Made by a program: the position numbers and the translations under genes
Shown here: in pieces, positions 30,994 to 40,921 of the stretch
Layout: each line of letters opens with the position of its first letter
Numbering within the stretch: position 1 is the stretch's first letter
Assembly: GCA_937881525.1 (NCBI GenBank)
Contig: CALGEE010000008.1
Location: 1 to 43,876 of the forward strand
DNA: 43,876 nucleotides
Direction of reading: 5' to 3'
DNA from: an uncultured Sphingomonadales bacterium
GTDB lineage: Bacteria > Pseudomonadota > Alphaproteobacteria > Sphingomonadales > Sphingomonadaceae
Notes under the pieces: model-generated
Seen by the model: the letters and a program-made list of their open reading frames with translations, nothing else
Told to the model about the DNA's origin: nothing
Database searches by the model: none

Positions 30994-31016
30994 GAAAAAG
31001 TCTGCAAGACGGGCGC

Positions 31017-31514
31017 ATGAACCATCCCGAAATCGTTCTTGTCCTCGCCCGCGCCGTTAATGGGACAATCGGGATGGATGGCGGCATGCCATGGCACATT
31101 CCCGCTGATCTGCGCCATTTCAAACAGGTCACCAAAGGACGGCCAATGATCATGGGTCGCAAGACCTTTGACAGCCTGCCTGGCTTGCTCGACGGACGCC
31201 GCCACATCGTGCTCACCCGCGACACAGCTTGGGAGGAAGAGGGCGCCGAGGTTGTCCATTCGGTTGAGGATGCGTTAAAGCGCGCCAATGGGCCACAGGT
31301 GTGCATCATCGGCGGGGCGGAGATTTACGAATTGTTTCTGCCGCTTGCTGACCGCATCGAACTCACCGAAATCGATGCCAATCCCGAAGGCGATGCATCA
31401 GTGCCCGCCTTTGACATGTCCATATGGGAAGAAATCGAGCGCGCGGGACACGAAGCCGAAGGCGGCGCTCCGGCCTTCGATTTTGTAACGCTGGTGCGGC
31501 GGGAAGCTGCCTAA
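31017..31514 (+). CDS. folA: Dihydrofolate reductase
   Basis: 165 aa; IGMDGGMPWHIPADLRHFKQVTKGRPMIMGRKTFDSLP. Confidence 0.95.
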   Translation: MNHPEIVLVLARAVNGTIGMDGGMPWHIPADLRHFKQVTKGRPMIMGRKTFDSLPGLLDGRRHIVLTRDTAWEEEGAEVVHSVEDALKRANGPQVCIIGGAEIYELFLPLADRIELTEIDANPEGDASVPAFDMSIWEEIERAGHEAEGGAPAFDFVTLVRREAA

Positions 31515-31537
31515 ATATCAACGTGCAGGGGGGATAT

Positions 31538-32725
31538 ATGCGTAAAAGATTTTGGATGCCGGCGACATTGATTGCGGCTGCCGCTGTGGGATTCTTTGGG
31601 TTCCTGCCAGGCTATGTCGAAGGATCGATGAATCAGGTCGACGGCAAAGCGTTGATTGCGGTCAGTGACGAAGCCAAGGCTCTGCACAAGACGTTGAACA
31701 TCGTGGACCTGCACAGCGACACGTTGATGTGGGACCGCAACCTCAATGACCGTGTGTCACGCGGCCATGTGGATTTGCCGCGCTTGCAAGATGGCAATGT
31801 TGCGTTGCAGTTATTTTCGTCCGTTACGAAGACGCCAAAGAACCAGAATTATGACGGCAATGGCGCTGATAGCGACAACATCACCTTGCTCACCTTTGCG
31901 CAGTTGCAGCCTGTGAAGACATGGCATTCTTTGGTCGAACGGTCATTATATCATGCAAAGAAACGTAGCGATGCCGCTGCGGGTTCGAACGGCGCGTTGG
32001 CAGCGGTGGATTCAGCCGCCGACCTGGACAAATTAAGTGCCGCACGGCAAACAACTCTGCGTCCGGTCGGCGCGATGCTCACGATCGAAGGCCTCCAGAA
32101 TCTGGAAGGTAAAGCGTCCAATCTTGACCGCCTTTATGATGCCGGCTTCCGTATGGCCGGACTTACCCATTTCTTTGACAATGAACTGGCGGGTTCGATG
32201 CATGGCCTGAAAAAAGGCGGATTGACCCCTTTTGGTCGCGACATTGTCCGGAAAATGGAGGCGAAGGGTATGATTGTCGATATTGCCCATCTTAGCCATA
32301 CCGGTGTTGCTGAAGTGTTGGCGATGGCCACGCGGCCAGTGGTTTCCAGCCATGGCGGCGTGCAGGCGACATGTAAGGTCAATCGCAATCTGACTGACGA
32401 CGAAGTACGCGGCGTCGCCAAAACCGGCGGTGTTATAGGCATTGGCTATTGGGATGGCGCAATCTGTTCAACCGATCCACGCGCTGCCGCCAAAGCGATG
32501 AAGCATGTTCGCGATCTTGTCGGCATTCAGCATGTGGCCTTGGGGTCGGACTATGACGGCGCAACCACAGTGCGTTTCGACACGTCGCAATTGGTTCAAG
32601 TGACGCAAGCATTGACGGACGAAGGCTTCGCGGCGCAAGAAATCCGAGCCGTCATGGGTGAAAATGCCCTGCGCGTCATTCGTGCAGGGTTGGTGCCGAT
32701 GCCAAAGGCTTCCGCAGCAAAATGA
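31538..32725 (+). CDS. Membrane dipeptidase (M19/renal dipeptidase family)
   Basis: VDLHSDTLMWD, LTHFFDNELAGS, VVSSHGG, VALGSDYDGA; start chosen at MRKRFWMPATLIAAAAVGF. Confidence 0.9.
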   Translation: MRKRFWMPATLIAAAAVGFFGFLPGYVEGSMNQVDGKALIAVSDEAKALHKTLNIVDLHSDTLMWDRNLNDRVSRGHVDLPRLQDGNVALQLFSSVTKTPKNQNYDGNGADSDNITLLTFAQLQPVKTWHSLVERSLYHAKKRSDAAAGSNGALAAVDSAADLDKLSAARQTTLRPVGAMLTIEGLQNLEGKASNLDRLYDAGFRMAGLTHFFDNELAGSMHGLKKGGLTPFGRDIVRKMEAKGMIVDIAHLSHTGVAEVLAMATRPVVSSHGGVQATCKVNRNLTDDEVRGVAKTGGVIGIGYWDGAICSTDPRAAAKAMKHVRDLVGIQHVALGSDYDGATTVRFDTSQLVQVTQALTDEGFAAQEIRAVMGENALRVIRAGLVPMPKASAAK

Positions 32726-33651
32726 CCATTCCACGCCTTTCTGCCAAAGACCGCATGCCTGACGCTTTGCGCAGCGGAGTCGTGGCCTTGGGCAATTTTG
32801 ATGGCTTCCATTTGGGGCACCAAGCAGTGGCCGGTGAAGCCATAGCGCAGGCCAAGGCCGCTGGTCGCCCGGCGATTATCGCCACATTTGATCCGCATCC
32901 CGTGCGCTTCTTTGCGCCGCAATCACCTTGGTTCCGGCTGACAACACTTGATCAGCGGCAGCGCCTTTTCGAAGTGGCGGGCGCGGATGCGATGTTGGTG
33001 TTCAATTTCGATGCGGAACTTGCCGCGACCAGTGCAGACGATTTCATTGTCAAATTGCTGATCGAGCGGCTTGGGTTTTTGGCGGTGGTCACAGGCGAGG
33101 ACTTTACTTTTGGCAAAGCGCGTGGCGGCAATATTGATGTGCTGCGCGAGATTGGCGCCACACACGGGCTTTCCTCAACTGCGATGGGCCCTGTGGTCGA
33201 TGACGCAGGTGTCATCTCGTCAAGCCGCGTTCGCACTGCGTTGCAAGACGGCAACTGCGCAACCGCGACCGCATTACTCACGCGGCCTTTTGCCGTTCAA
33301 GGCGTTGTCCAGCATGGCGACAAAAACGGCCGACTCTTGGGCTTTCCTACGGCCAATATCGACATGGGCCATTATCTGCGCCCACGTTACGGCATTTATG
33401 CGGTGAAGGGGCGGTTGCCCGATGGCCGCGTGTTGAACGGCGCGGCAAACCTTGGCATCCGCCCGACCTTTGACCCACCCAAGGAATTGCTTGAGCCACA
33501 TTTCTTCGACTTTGCCGAAGATTTATATGGCCAGAATATCGAGATTGAATTCCAGGCCTTCATTCGCGGTGAGGCCAAGTTTGATAGCCTAGACGCGCTG
33601 ATGGCGCAGATGGCGAAAGATTGTGACGAGGCGCGCGACATTTTGGCGTGA
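32722..33651 (+). CDS. ribF: Bifunctional riboflavin kinase/FAD synthetase
   Basis: 309 aa; VALGNFDGFHLGHQAV, GEDFTFGKARGGN, GRLLGFPTANID. Confidence 0.96.
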   Translation: MTIPRLSAKDRMPDALRSGVVALGNFDGFHLGHQAVAGEAIAQAKAAGRPAIIATFDPHPVRFFAPQSPWFRLTTLDQRQRLFEVAGADAMLVFNFDAELAATSADDFIVKLLIERLGFLAVVTGEDFTFGKARGGNIDVLREIGATHGLSSTAMGPVVDDAGVISSSRVRTALQDGNCATATALLTRPFAVQGVVQHGDKNGRLLGFPTANIDMGHYLRPRYGIYAVKGRLPDGRVLNGAANLGIRPTFDPPKELLEPHFFDFAEDLYGQNIEIEFQAFIRGEAKFDSLDALMAQMAKDCDEARDILA

Positions 33652-33745
33652 CTTTTAATTAGACAGCGCGAACCGACTCTACTTCGCCAGTTTTGCGCTC
33701 AAATAGTTGTCTAAAGCGCCAACCTCGCCTAAGCACCCGCACGAT

Positions 33746-36514
33746 ATGACCGAACCTGCTGACCCACCTAAACAAGACTATCGCGATAGCGTGTTCTTGC
33801 CCAAAACCGATTTTCCGATGAAGGCTGGCCTTCCGCAGAAGGAGCCGGGTATTTTAGCGCGCTGGCAGGCGGCAGATTTCTATGCGGAGCTACGCAACCG
33901 CCGCCGTGGGCGCGAGAAATTCATCCTGCATGATGGCCCGCCTTACGCCAATGGCGACATGCATATCGGCCATGCCCTGAACCATATCCTGAAGGACATG
34001 GTTGTGCGGACGCAGACTTTGCTTGGCAAAGACGCGCCTTATGTGCCCGGCTGGGATTGCCACGGCTTGCCGATTGAGTGGAAGGTTGAAGAGCAATATC
34101 GCAAGAAGAAGCTGAACAAGGACGAAGTGCCCGCTGTTGAATTTCGCGCCGAATGCCGTGCTTATGCCCAGAATTGGGTTGATACGCAGCGCGAACAATT
34201 GAAGCGGCTGGGCATCAATGCCGATTGGGACAATCCCTATCTGACCATGGATTTTCAGGCCGAGGCGACGATTGTTGCCGAGCTGCTGAAATTCGCCGAA
34301 AGCGGCCAACTCTATCGCGGTGCAAAGCCGGTGATGTGGTCGCCGGTAGAAAAGACCGCTTTGGCCGAGGCTGAGGTGGAATATGAAGATATCGTCTCGA
34401 CGCAGATCGACGTGGCGTTTGAGATTGTTGAAGCACCCAACGAACCTTCTTTAGTTGGTGCTTTAGCGGTCATCTGGACAACGACCCCTTGGACCATCCC
34501 CGTCAATCAGGCTTTGGCTTACGGGCCAGAGGTTGATTACGTCGTTTCTGAGGTGGCTGGCCACCGCTATATCTATGCCCTTGATCTTGAAGCTGCATTC
34601 TTGTCCCGACTAGGGGTAGAGACTGTCGATCGTGGCTATGGTCCCCTCAAGACTGGGGGGCTTGTTGATGCCTTCGTCCGCCACCCAATGCATCATCTCG
34701 GCGGCTTCTTTGCGAAGCCCCGCCCGATGCTCGCAGGCGACTTCGTCACCACTGACAGCGGTACAGGCCTTGTCCATATGTCGCCGGACCATGGTGAAGA
34801 TGATTTCGACCTTTGCAAGGCGAATGGCATCGATCCGGTCTTCGCGGTCGAAGGCGACGGCAAATATCGCGCCGACTGGCTCTGGCTAGGCGGTGAAGGC
34901 AGCGTCATCAATATTAAGTTCAACGCGCCTGATGGCCCCATCTGCTCCACTTTACGCGAAAGCGGCGGGTTGCTCGCGGCGTCGGCGGATTACAAGCACA
35001 GCTACCCGCACAGCTGGCGGTCGAAGGCGAAGGTCATCTACCGCTGCACCCCGCAATGGTTCGTGGCCATGGATAAAGTGACTGTTGGCCCCACACTGCG
35101 CGAAAAGGCGGCGGCCGCGATTTCGGACACCCGCTTCATCCCCGAAAAGGGCCGGAACCGCCTGTCGTCGATGGTCGAAGGCCGCCCCGATTGGGTGGTC
35201 TCCCGTCAACGCGCATGGGGCGTGCCGATCACCTTATTTGTGAAAAACGGGACCAACCAGTATCTCAACGACCCGGCCGTGAATGCGCGCATCATTGCGG
35301 GTGTGCGCGCACAGGGTGTCGATGGCTGGTCCGAGGAACGGGCGCAGGAATATCTTGGGCCTGACTACGCACTCGCAGCTTATGAGCGCGTAACCGACAT
35401 TCTCGACGTGTGGTTTGATTCGGGCTGCACGCATGCCTTTGTCCTTGAAAGCGGACGTTGGCCTGATCTGCAATGGCCTGCGGACCTGTATCTGGAAGGT
35501 AGCGACCAGCATCGTGGCTGGTTCCAGTCTTCCTTACTGCAAAGCTGCGGTACGCGGGGCCGTGCGCCCTACAATGCGGTGCTGACCCATGGCTTCACGA
35601 TGGATCAAAAGGGCATGAAAATGTCCAAGTCGCTGGGCAACACGATCAACCCGTTGGACCTGATGCGTGACAGCGGTGCGGATATCTTACGGCTTTGGGC
35701 GCTGACGGTGGACTTCACTGAGGACCACCGGATCGGCAAGGAAATCCTGCAAGGCGTGTCCGACCAGTATCGCAAATTGCGCAACACCTTCCGCTATCTG
35801 CTTGGCGCGCTCGATGGTTTTTCCGATGCCCAAAAGTTAGCAGTTGCCGACATGCCTGAGTTGGAGCGTTATATGCTCCATCTGCTCGCCGACATGGACG
35901 TGAAGCTGCGGCAGGCGGTCGATGATTTTGACTTTAACAATTATGTCCGGTTGCTGACCGATTTTGCGAACGAAGATCTGTCGGCCTTCTTCTTCGATAT
36001 CCGCAAGGACAGCCTCTATTGCGATGCGGCCACTGGTCCCAAGCGCATGGCCTATCGCACGGTGTTGGACATATTGTTCCATGCGCTCGTTCGTTACGCC
36101 GCGCCCGTGTTGGTGTTCACAAGCGAAGAAGTTTGGCAGACGCGTTTCGGCGCGGATGTCGACAGTGTACATTTTTCGGATTGGCCGGAGGTTGATGCGG
36201 GTTGGATTGATACAAAATTGGCCGAAAACTGGGGTCGCATCAGGGGAGCCCGTATGCTGGCAAACGAGCTGATCGAACCTATGCGACGCAACAAGGAAAT
36301 TGGCTCAAGTCTGGAAGTTGAATATAGCTATCCGGGTGATGCCGGCGAAATCGACCTCGCCGAAATATTTATCGTGTCTACTGTGCATCTTGGCAGAGAG
36401 GAAGGCGCAATTAAAACCGCCAACCATAAATGCGGCCGCTGCTGGCGGCATTTGCCTGAGGTTGTTGATGACGGCGCTTTGTGCGGACGTTGTGTGGATG
36501 TTGTTGGTGGGTAA
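33746..36514 (+). CDS. ileS: Isoleucyl-tRNA synthetase
   Basis: HDGPPYANGDMHIGHALNHILKD, KMSKSLGNTINP, C-terminal zinc motif CGRCWRHLPEVVDDGALCGRC. ATG 33746 chosen over TTG 33707. Confidence 0.96.
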   Translation: MTEPADPPKQDYRDSVFLPKTDFPMKAGLPQKEPGILARWQAADFYAELRNRRRGREKFILHDGPPYANGDMHIGHALNHILKDMVVRTQTLLGKDAPYVPGWDCHGLPIEWKVEEQYRKKKLNKDEVPAVEFRAECRAYAQNWVDTQREQLKRLGINADWDNPYLTMDFQAEATIVAELLKFAESGQLYRGAKPVMWSPVEKTALAEAEVEYEDIVSTQIDVAFEIVEAPNEPSLVGALAVIWTTTPWTIPVNQALAYGPEVDYVVSEVAGHRYIYALDLEAAFLSRLGVETVDRGYGPLKTGGLVDAFVRHPMHHLGGFFAKPRPMLAGDFVTTDSGTGLVHMSPDHGEDDFDLCKANGIDPVFAVEGDGKYRADWLWLGGEGSVINIKFNAPDGPICSTLRESGGLLAASADYKHSYPHSWRSKAKVIYRCTPQWFVAMDKVTVGPTLREKAAAAISDTRFIPEKGRNRLSSMVEGRPDWVVSRQRAWGVPITLFVKNGTNQYLNDPAVNARIIAGVRAQGVDGWSEERAQEYLGPDYALAAYERVTDILDVWFDSGCTHAFVLESGRWPDLQWPADLYLEGSDQHRGWFQSSLLQSCGTRGRAPYNAVLTHGFTMDQKGMKMSKSLGNTINPLDLMRDSGADILRLWALTVDFTEDHRIGKEILQGVSDQYRKLRNTFRYLLGALDGFSDAQKLAVADMPELERYMLHLLADMDVKLRQAVDDFDFNNYVRLLTDFANEDLSAFFFDIRKDSLYCDAATGPKRMAYRTVLDILFHALVRYAAPVLVFTSEEVWQTRFGADVDSVHFSDWPEVDAGWIDTKLAENWGRIRGARMLANELIEPMRRNKEIGSSLEVEYSYPGDAGEIDLAEIFIVSTVHLGREEGAIKTANHKCGRCWRHLPEVVDDGALCGRCVDVVGG

Positions 36515-36528
36515 GGCTCATCAAATCG

Positions 36529-36659
36529 TCCCCATCTATGAGGAGGTGGCAACCCGCAGGGTTGACGGAGGGGGCTGGCGGCTTACACGGGGGGAATGTG
36601 CGTATTTACCTCCCCCTCCACCACGCTTCGTATGGCCCCCCTCCCCGTAAAAGGGGAGG
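36529..36659. repeat. C/G-rich palindromic intergenic element between ileS and lspA
   Basis: CAACCCGCAGGGTTG (36550-36564), long-range GGAGGGGG/CCCCCTCC (36567-36574/36612-36619), hairpin CCTCCCC-gtaaaa-GGGGAGG (36640-36659). Confidence 0.7.
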
Positions 36660-36666
36660 ATTAAGC

Positions 36667-37215
36667 ATGAATTCCAACTCCAAATTCCGCGTGCAGGGCC
36701 TCATGTTCGCAAGCCTTGTGTTCATTGCGGATCAGATCGTGAAATATGCGATGCTTGGGCCGTTGCAACTTCAAAGCCGCGGCGTCATTCACATTATATC
36801 GTTCTTTGACTTGCGCTATGCTGAAAACCGCGGCGTTTCGATGAGCTTTTTAACCGCAGACAGTGACGGCGAACGATGGGCGCTGGTGGCATTGACTAGC
36901 GTGATTGCGGTCGCTGTTGGCGTTTGGATGTGGCGCGAAAAACTGCGCGGTGATGTGTTTGCCTTGTCGCTGGTACTGGGCGGCGCGCTCGGGAATATCT
37001 TAGATCGCGCGCGTTATGGCTATGTCGTAGACTATGCCGACCTGCACTTTGGCGCTTTCCGACCCTTTTACATTTTTAACCTGGCCGATGCCTGCATCAG
37101 CATCGGCGTGATGATATTGCTTGCCCGCGCCTTTCTGATAAGCGACAAGGCGGCGGACCGCGGGTCTGTTGTTCAGGAACCCGCAAGCAGCGCCGACATA
37201 GTGGAGAAGTCATGA
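36667..37215 (+). CDS. lspA: Prolipoprotein signal peptidase
   Basis: LVFIADQIVKYAML, YAENRGVSMSFL, ALGNILDRARYGYVVDY, FNLADACISIGV. Confidence 0.95.
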   Translation: MNSNSKFRVQGLMFASLVFIADQIVKYAMLGPLQLQSRGVIHIISFFDLRYAENRGVSMSFLTADSDGERWALVALTSVIAVAVGVWMWREKLRGDVFALSLVLGGALGNILDRARYGYVVDYADLHFGAFRPFYIFNLADACISIGVMILLARAFLISDKAADRGSVVQEPASSADIVEKS

Positions 37216-37475
37216 AGCGGATACTTATCTTAGCGGCAGCGTCAGTTGCCATTCTTACGCTTTCCGGCTGCGGAACGACGAGCGTTTATCAACGCGATCG
37301 CCCTGATGAATTTGCCGTCACCCGATCAGAACCGATCCAGGTTCCTGCTGAGTTTAATTTGCCCAAGCCGACACCCAACGCCCCGCGTCCGCAGGCTGGC
37401 GACACAAAGCAGCAAGTTTTGGACGGCATGTTTGGCGGCAATGTGCCCACGTCACGTCCGCAATCCGGTCAGTAA
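37212..37475 (+). CDS. Small DUF3035-like lipoprotein
   Basis: 87 aa; MKRILILAAASVAILTLSGC lipobox; IQVPAEFNLPKP ... VLDGMFGG; start overlaps lspA stop by 4 bp. Confidence 0.8.
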   Translation: MKRILILAAASVAILTLSGCGTTSVYQRDRPDEFAVTRSEPIQVPAEFNLPKPTPNAPRPQAGDTKQQVLDGMFGGNVPTSRPQSGQ

Positions 37476-37901
37476 ATGGATATGCATATGAATAAGAAAT
37501 CTTTGCTTCTTGCCGCTGCAACGCTTGCACTTCCAATGCTTTCCGGCTGCGCATCGGTTGGTAATATGCTTGGTGGCAACAAAACTGCTGCGCCTATTGC
37601 AGGCCGCGCAGCACCGCTGGTGGTTCCGCCGGACTTCGCGCTTGAACCAACCGCAGCAACCGTGACGCGTTCAGCCGACGCAAGTCAGGAAAAAACATTA
37701 GAGGCTCTATTTGGCGGCATAGCAACGCGCTCAGCGGCTGAACGTTCGATTTCGACGACCTCTGGAACTGCCGAAGCTGGCATCCGCTCATCGGTCGGTG
37801 ACCCGCAAACCACTACGGTGAACAAGGGCAGCATTACCCGCGACATTATCGCTGCGCCTGAAGGTGACGGCCAGACGGCTCAGGCGATCATTCCAAACTA
37901 A
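37476..37901 (+). CDS. Lipoprotein related to the preceding DUF3035-like gene
   Basis: 141 aa; lipobox LALPMLSGC; LVVPPDFALEPT ... TLEALFGG parallels the neighbour. ATG alternatives at 37482 and 37488. Confidence 0.78.
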   Translation: MDMHMNKKSLLLAAATLALPMLSGCASVGNMLGGNKTAAPIAGRAAPLVVPPDFALEPTAATVTRSADASQEKTLEALFGGIATRSAAERSISTTSGTAEAGIRSSVGDPQTTTVNKGSITRDIIAAPEGDGQTAQAIIPN

Positions 37902-37922
37902 CGCATTGAGCGCAAAGCGTCT

Positions 37923-39854
37923 TCAGGCGCAAACGCTCGCTTCTGCCACGCCCGCGCTGTTGTGGCGTAGGGCTTTCAGCACAGTTTCGACAATCTGTGG
38001 CGCGTTCAGGCCGGCTTGGTCATATTGCTTCTGCGGCGAATCATGCTCCTGAAACATGTCAGGCAGGCGCATTGTGCGGATCTTGAGGCCCGTATCCATC
38101 AGCCCTGCGTCGCTGGCCAGCGTGAGCAAATGTGCCCCGAGGCCGCCGACAGAGGCCTCTTCGACGGTCACGATCACTTCATGTGTAGCAATCAGGTGGC
38201 GGATCATTTTTTCATCAAGCGGCTTGGCAAAGCGCAAGTCGGCGACAGTGGTGCCGAGGCCCATGGCATCCAGCGTATCGGCTGCCTTCATCGCTTCGGC
38301 TAAACGTGTGCCGAGCGAGAGTATCGCGACTTTTTTCCCTTCACGCATGATCCGGCCTTTGCCGATTTCCAGCTGCTCGGGTACTTCGGGCAGCGCAACC
38401 CCGGTCCCGTTACCGCGCGGGTAGCGGAAAGCGATTGGTCCGCTGTCATGCAGGACGGCAGTGTAGGTCATATGCACCAACTCCGCCTCATCCGCCGGCG
38501 ACATCACGACCATATTCGGCAAAGTCGCCAAATAGGTGATGTCAAACGACCCGGCATGTGTGCTGCCGTCGGCGCCCACCAAGCCAGCGCGGTCAATGGC
38601 GAAGCGAACGGGCAGATTCTGAATAGCGACATCATGCACGACTTGGTCATAAGCACGTTGCAGGAAGGTGGAATAGATCGCGCAGAATGGACGCATTCCT
38701 TGCGCGGCAAGGCCAGCAGCAAAGGTCACCGCATGCTGTTCGGCGATACCCACATCGAACGAGCGTTCGGGGTGTGCTGCGGAGAATTTGTCGACGCTCG
38801 TGCCGCCGGGCATAGCCGCGGTGATGGCGCAAATTTTCGGGTCCGTTTCCGCAAGCTTCGCGAGCGTTGCGCCAAAGACATTCTGATATGGAGGTGGACC
38901 GCCGCCGGGGCCCTTTTCTTGCTTGCCCGTAATGACGTCGAATTTGACAACGCCGTGATATTTGTCGTCCGCGGCTTCTGCAGGGGCATAGCCCTTACCC
39001 TTTTGCGTAACGACATGGATCAGCACTGGGCCTTCGGCATTGTCGCGGACATTTTCGAGGATTGGAATAAGCTGGTCGAGATTATGGCCATCGATTGGGC
39101 CAACATAATAAAAGCCAAGCTCTTCGAACAAAGTGCCGCCCATGGCCATGCCGCGGGCAAATTCCTCAGCCTTTGAAGCTGCGGTGTAAATCCGGCGCGA
39201 CAGCCTTTTTGCGAGCTTACTGGCAAGGCTGCGTAGGCCAAGATATTCGCTGGAGGATACCAGTCGCGACAAATATGCTGACAGGCCACCCACTGGCGGG
39301 GCAATCGACATATCATTATCGTTCAGAATTACGACAAGTCGGTTGCCTGCGGCTTGAGCGTTGTTCATCGCCTCATACGCCATGCCGGCGGACATCGCAC
39401 CGTCACCGATGACTGCAATCGCCTTGCCGGGCTTTCCAGCAATTTTATTAGCTACGGCAAAACCCAATGCTGCAGAGATCGACGTAGAGCTGTGGGCAGC
39501 GCCGAATGGATCATATTCGCTCTCGCTGCGCTTGGTGAAGCCAGATAGGCCGCCGCCGGTGCGCAATGTGCGAATACGGTCGCGCCGACCCGTGAGGATT
39601 TTGTGTGGATAGCATTGATGGCCGACATCCCAAATCAGCCGATCATCAGGCGTATTAAAAACATAATGGATTGCGGTCGTGAGTTCGACAACGCCAAGGC
39701 CTGCACCCAAATGCCCACCGGTCACGGAGACTGCAGAGATAGTTTCGGCACGCAGTTCATCGGCCAACTGGCGCAGCTGCGACGCGGCAAGATTACGAAG
39801 GTCGGAGGGCACTTTAACCGTATCAAGTAACGGCGTGTCAGAGGAATGTGTCAT
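37923..39854 (-). CDS. dxs: 1-deoxy-D-xylulose-5-phosphate synthase
   Basis: 643 aa; [62 protein letters not shown]. Confidence 0.97.
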   Translation of the reverse strand: MTHSSDTPLLDTVKVPSDLRNLAASQLRQLADELRAETISAVSVTGGHLGAGLGVVELTTAIHYVFNTPDDRLIWDVGHQCYPHKILTGRRDRIRTLRTGGGLSGFTKRSESEYDPFGAAHSSTSISAALGFAVANKIAGKPGKAIAVIGDGAMSAGMAYEAMNNAQAAGNRLVVILNDNDMSIAPPVGGLSAYLSRLVSSSEYLGLRSLASKLAKRLSRRIYTAASKAEEFARGMAMGGTLFEELGFYYVGPIDGHNLDQLIPILENVRDNAEGPVLIHVVTQKGKGYAPAEAADDKYHGVVKFDVITGKQEKGPGGGPPPYQNVFGATLAKLAETDPKICAITAAMPGGTSVDKFSAAHPERSFDVGIAEQHAVTFAAGLAAQGMRPFCAIYSTFLQRAYDQVVHDVAIQNLPVRFAIDRAGLVGADGSTHAGSFDITYLATLPNMVVMSPADEAELVHMTYTAVLHDSGPIAFRYPRGNGTGVALPEVPEQLEIGKGRIMREGKKVAILSLGTRLAEAMKAADTLDAMGLGTTVADLRFAKPLDEKMIRHLIATHEVIVTVEEASVGGLGAHLLTLASDAGLMDTGLKIRTMRLPDMFQEHDSPQKQYDQAGLNAPQIVETVLKALRHNSAGVAEASVCA

Positions 39855-39908
39855 AGAAATATCTTAGCGGCGTTTTATCGGACTGTCGAACAGGTAATTA
39901 CCGCGCGT

Positions 39909-40367
39909 TCATCCGCAATCTGCACAAATCCCGCGCACTTCGATGACAGGGCGCACCTCTGCGAACCCGGCCTGTTCTGCCGCAGTGCGCACATGCATCG
40001 TCAGCGTGTCGTCATCAATATGAGTGGCGGTGCCGCAACTGTCGCAGATCAGAAAAATGCAGTCGTGCAGGCATCCTGGGTGCGAATTGGCGATATAGGC
40101 ATTTGCGCTTTCGACCCGGCGGGCAAGGTTCGTCGCCACAAACAGGTCCAATATGCGGTAGACGCTGTTGGGCGCAACGCGTTTCCCGCGCCGTTGTGAT
40201 ACCAGATCAGCGATATCATAGGCCGACGCTGGTTTTTCAAATGTCGCGAGTACGGCAAATATATCCGACCGCATGTCAGTCCATTGTTCGCCTGCCGCAA
40301 CCAGTGCGCTCTCAGCGGCATGCGCGAGCGACGCGCCTTCATGTTCGTGGTGATGATGTACTGCCAT
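39909..40367 (-). CDS. Fur-family transcriptional regulator, Zur-like
   Basis: 152 aa; PNSVYRILDLFVATNLARRVES, CxxC pairs ICDSC and ICADC, His-rich N-terminus MAVHHHHEHEG. Confidence 0.88.
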   Translation of the reverse strand: MAVHHHHEHEGASLAHAAESALVAAGEQWTDMRSDIFAVLATFEKPASAYDIADLVSQRRGKRVAPNSVYRILDLFVATNLARRVESANAYIANSHPGCLHDCIFLICDSCGTATHIDDDTLTMHVRTAAEQAGFAEVRPVIEVRGICADCG

Positions 40368-40430
40368 ATCGCCTGTGTAAGCTTTGGCATGGGGCTGGTC
40401 AATTAGCGGTCGGCTGAGATTGGTTGAAAC

Positions 40431-40796
40431 TTAGCTTTTGGCCCTATGGTTAAGCAAATGGCCCAGACCAAGTAAAATGACGCCGACAACCGTGAACGCA
40501 ATCTCTACGCCGCCATGTGGCAGCGTTAACGCGCCGCCCATCATGCCGATGCCAAGCGCGCCGACCGTTGCGGGCAGGAATAGTCCGTGATCCTGAAAGC
40601 CCTTACCCAGTGCCAGCATCCCAAGAATGATGGCCAGCAACAGCCCAACTTCATGGATAATCGGGTTCAGAAAAAAGCCACTGGCGGACGCAAGAACCGC
40701 GAGCAATATCGTGGTTACGATGCAATGAATCAGGCACAGTCCAGCAATGCTGAGGCCAAGCCCGTCCAATCGCCATTTATTCCACGCGTGTGCCAT
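40431..40796 (-). CDS. MerC-domain membrane protein
   Basis: 121-aa four-TM protein with LDGLGLSIAGLCLIHCIVTTILL characteristic of MerC-like proteins. Confidence 0.85.
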   Translation of the reverse strand: MAHAWNKWRLDGLGLSIAGLCLIHCIVTTILLAVLASASGFFLNPIIHEVGLLLAIILGMLALGKGFQDHGLFLPATVGALGIGMMGGALTLPHGGVEIAFTVVGVILLGLGHLLNHRAKS

Positions 40797-40921
40797 TGCA
40801 AAACCCCTACAGTGATTCGCTGCACGTTACAACATTACATCGCTAAATTTGCAGTCAGGATAGCAGTTTTTGCAACCTCCGACGCTTGCGATTGGCGTTA
40901 ATCCGGCGCATATCGCCGTAT

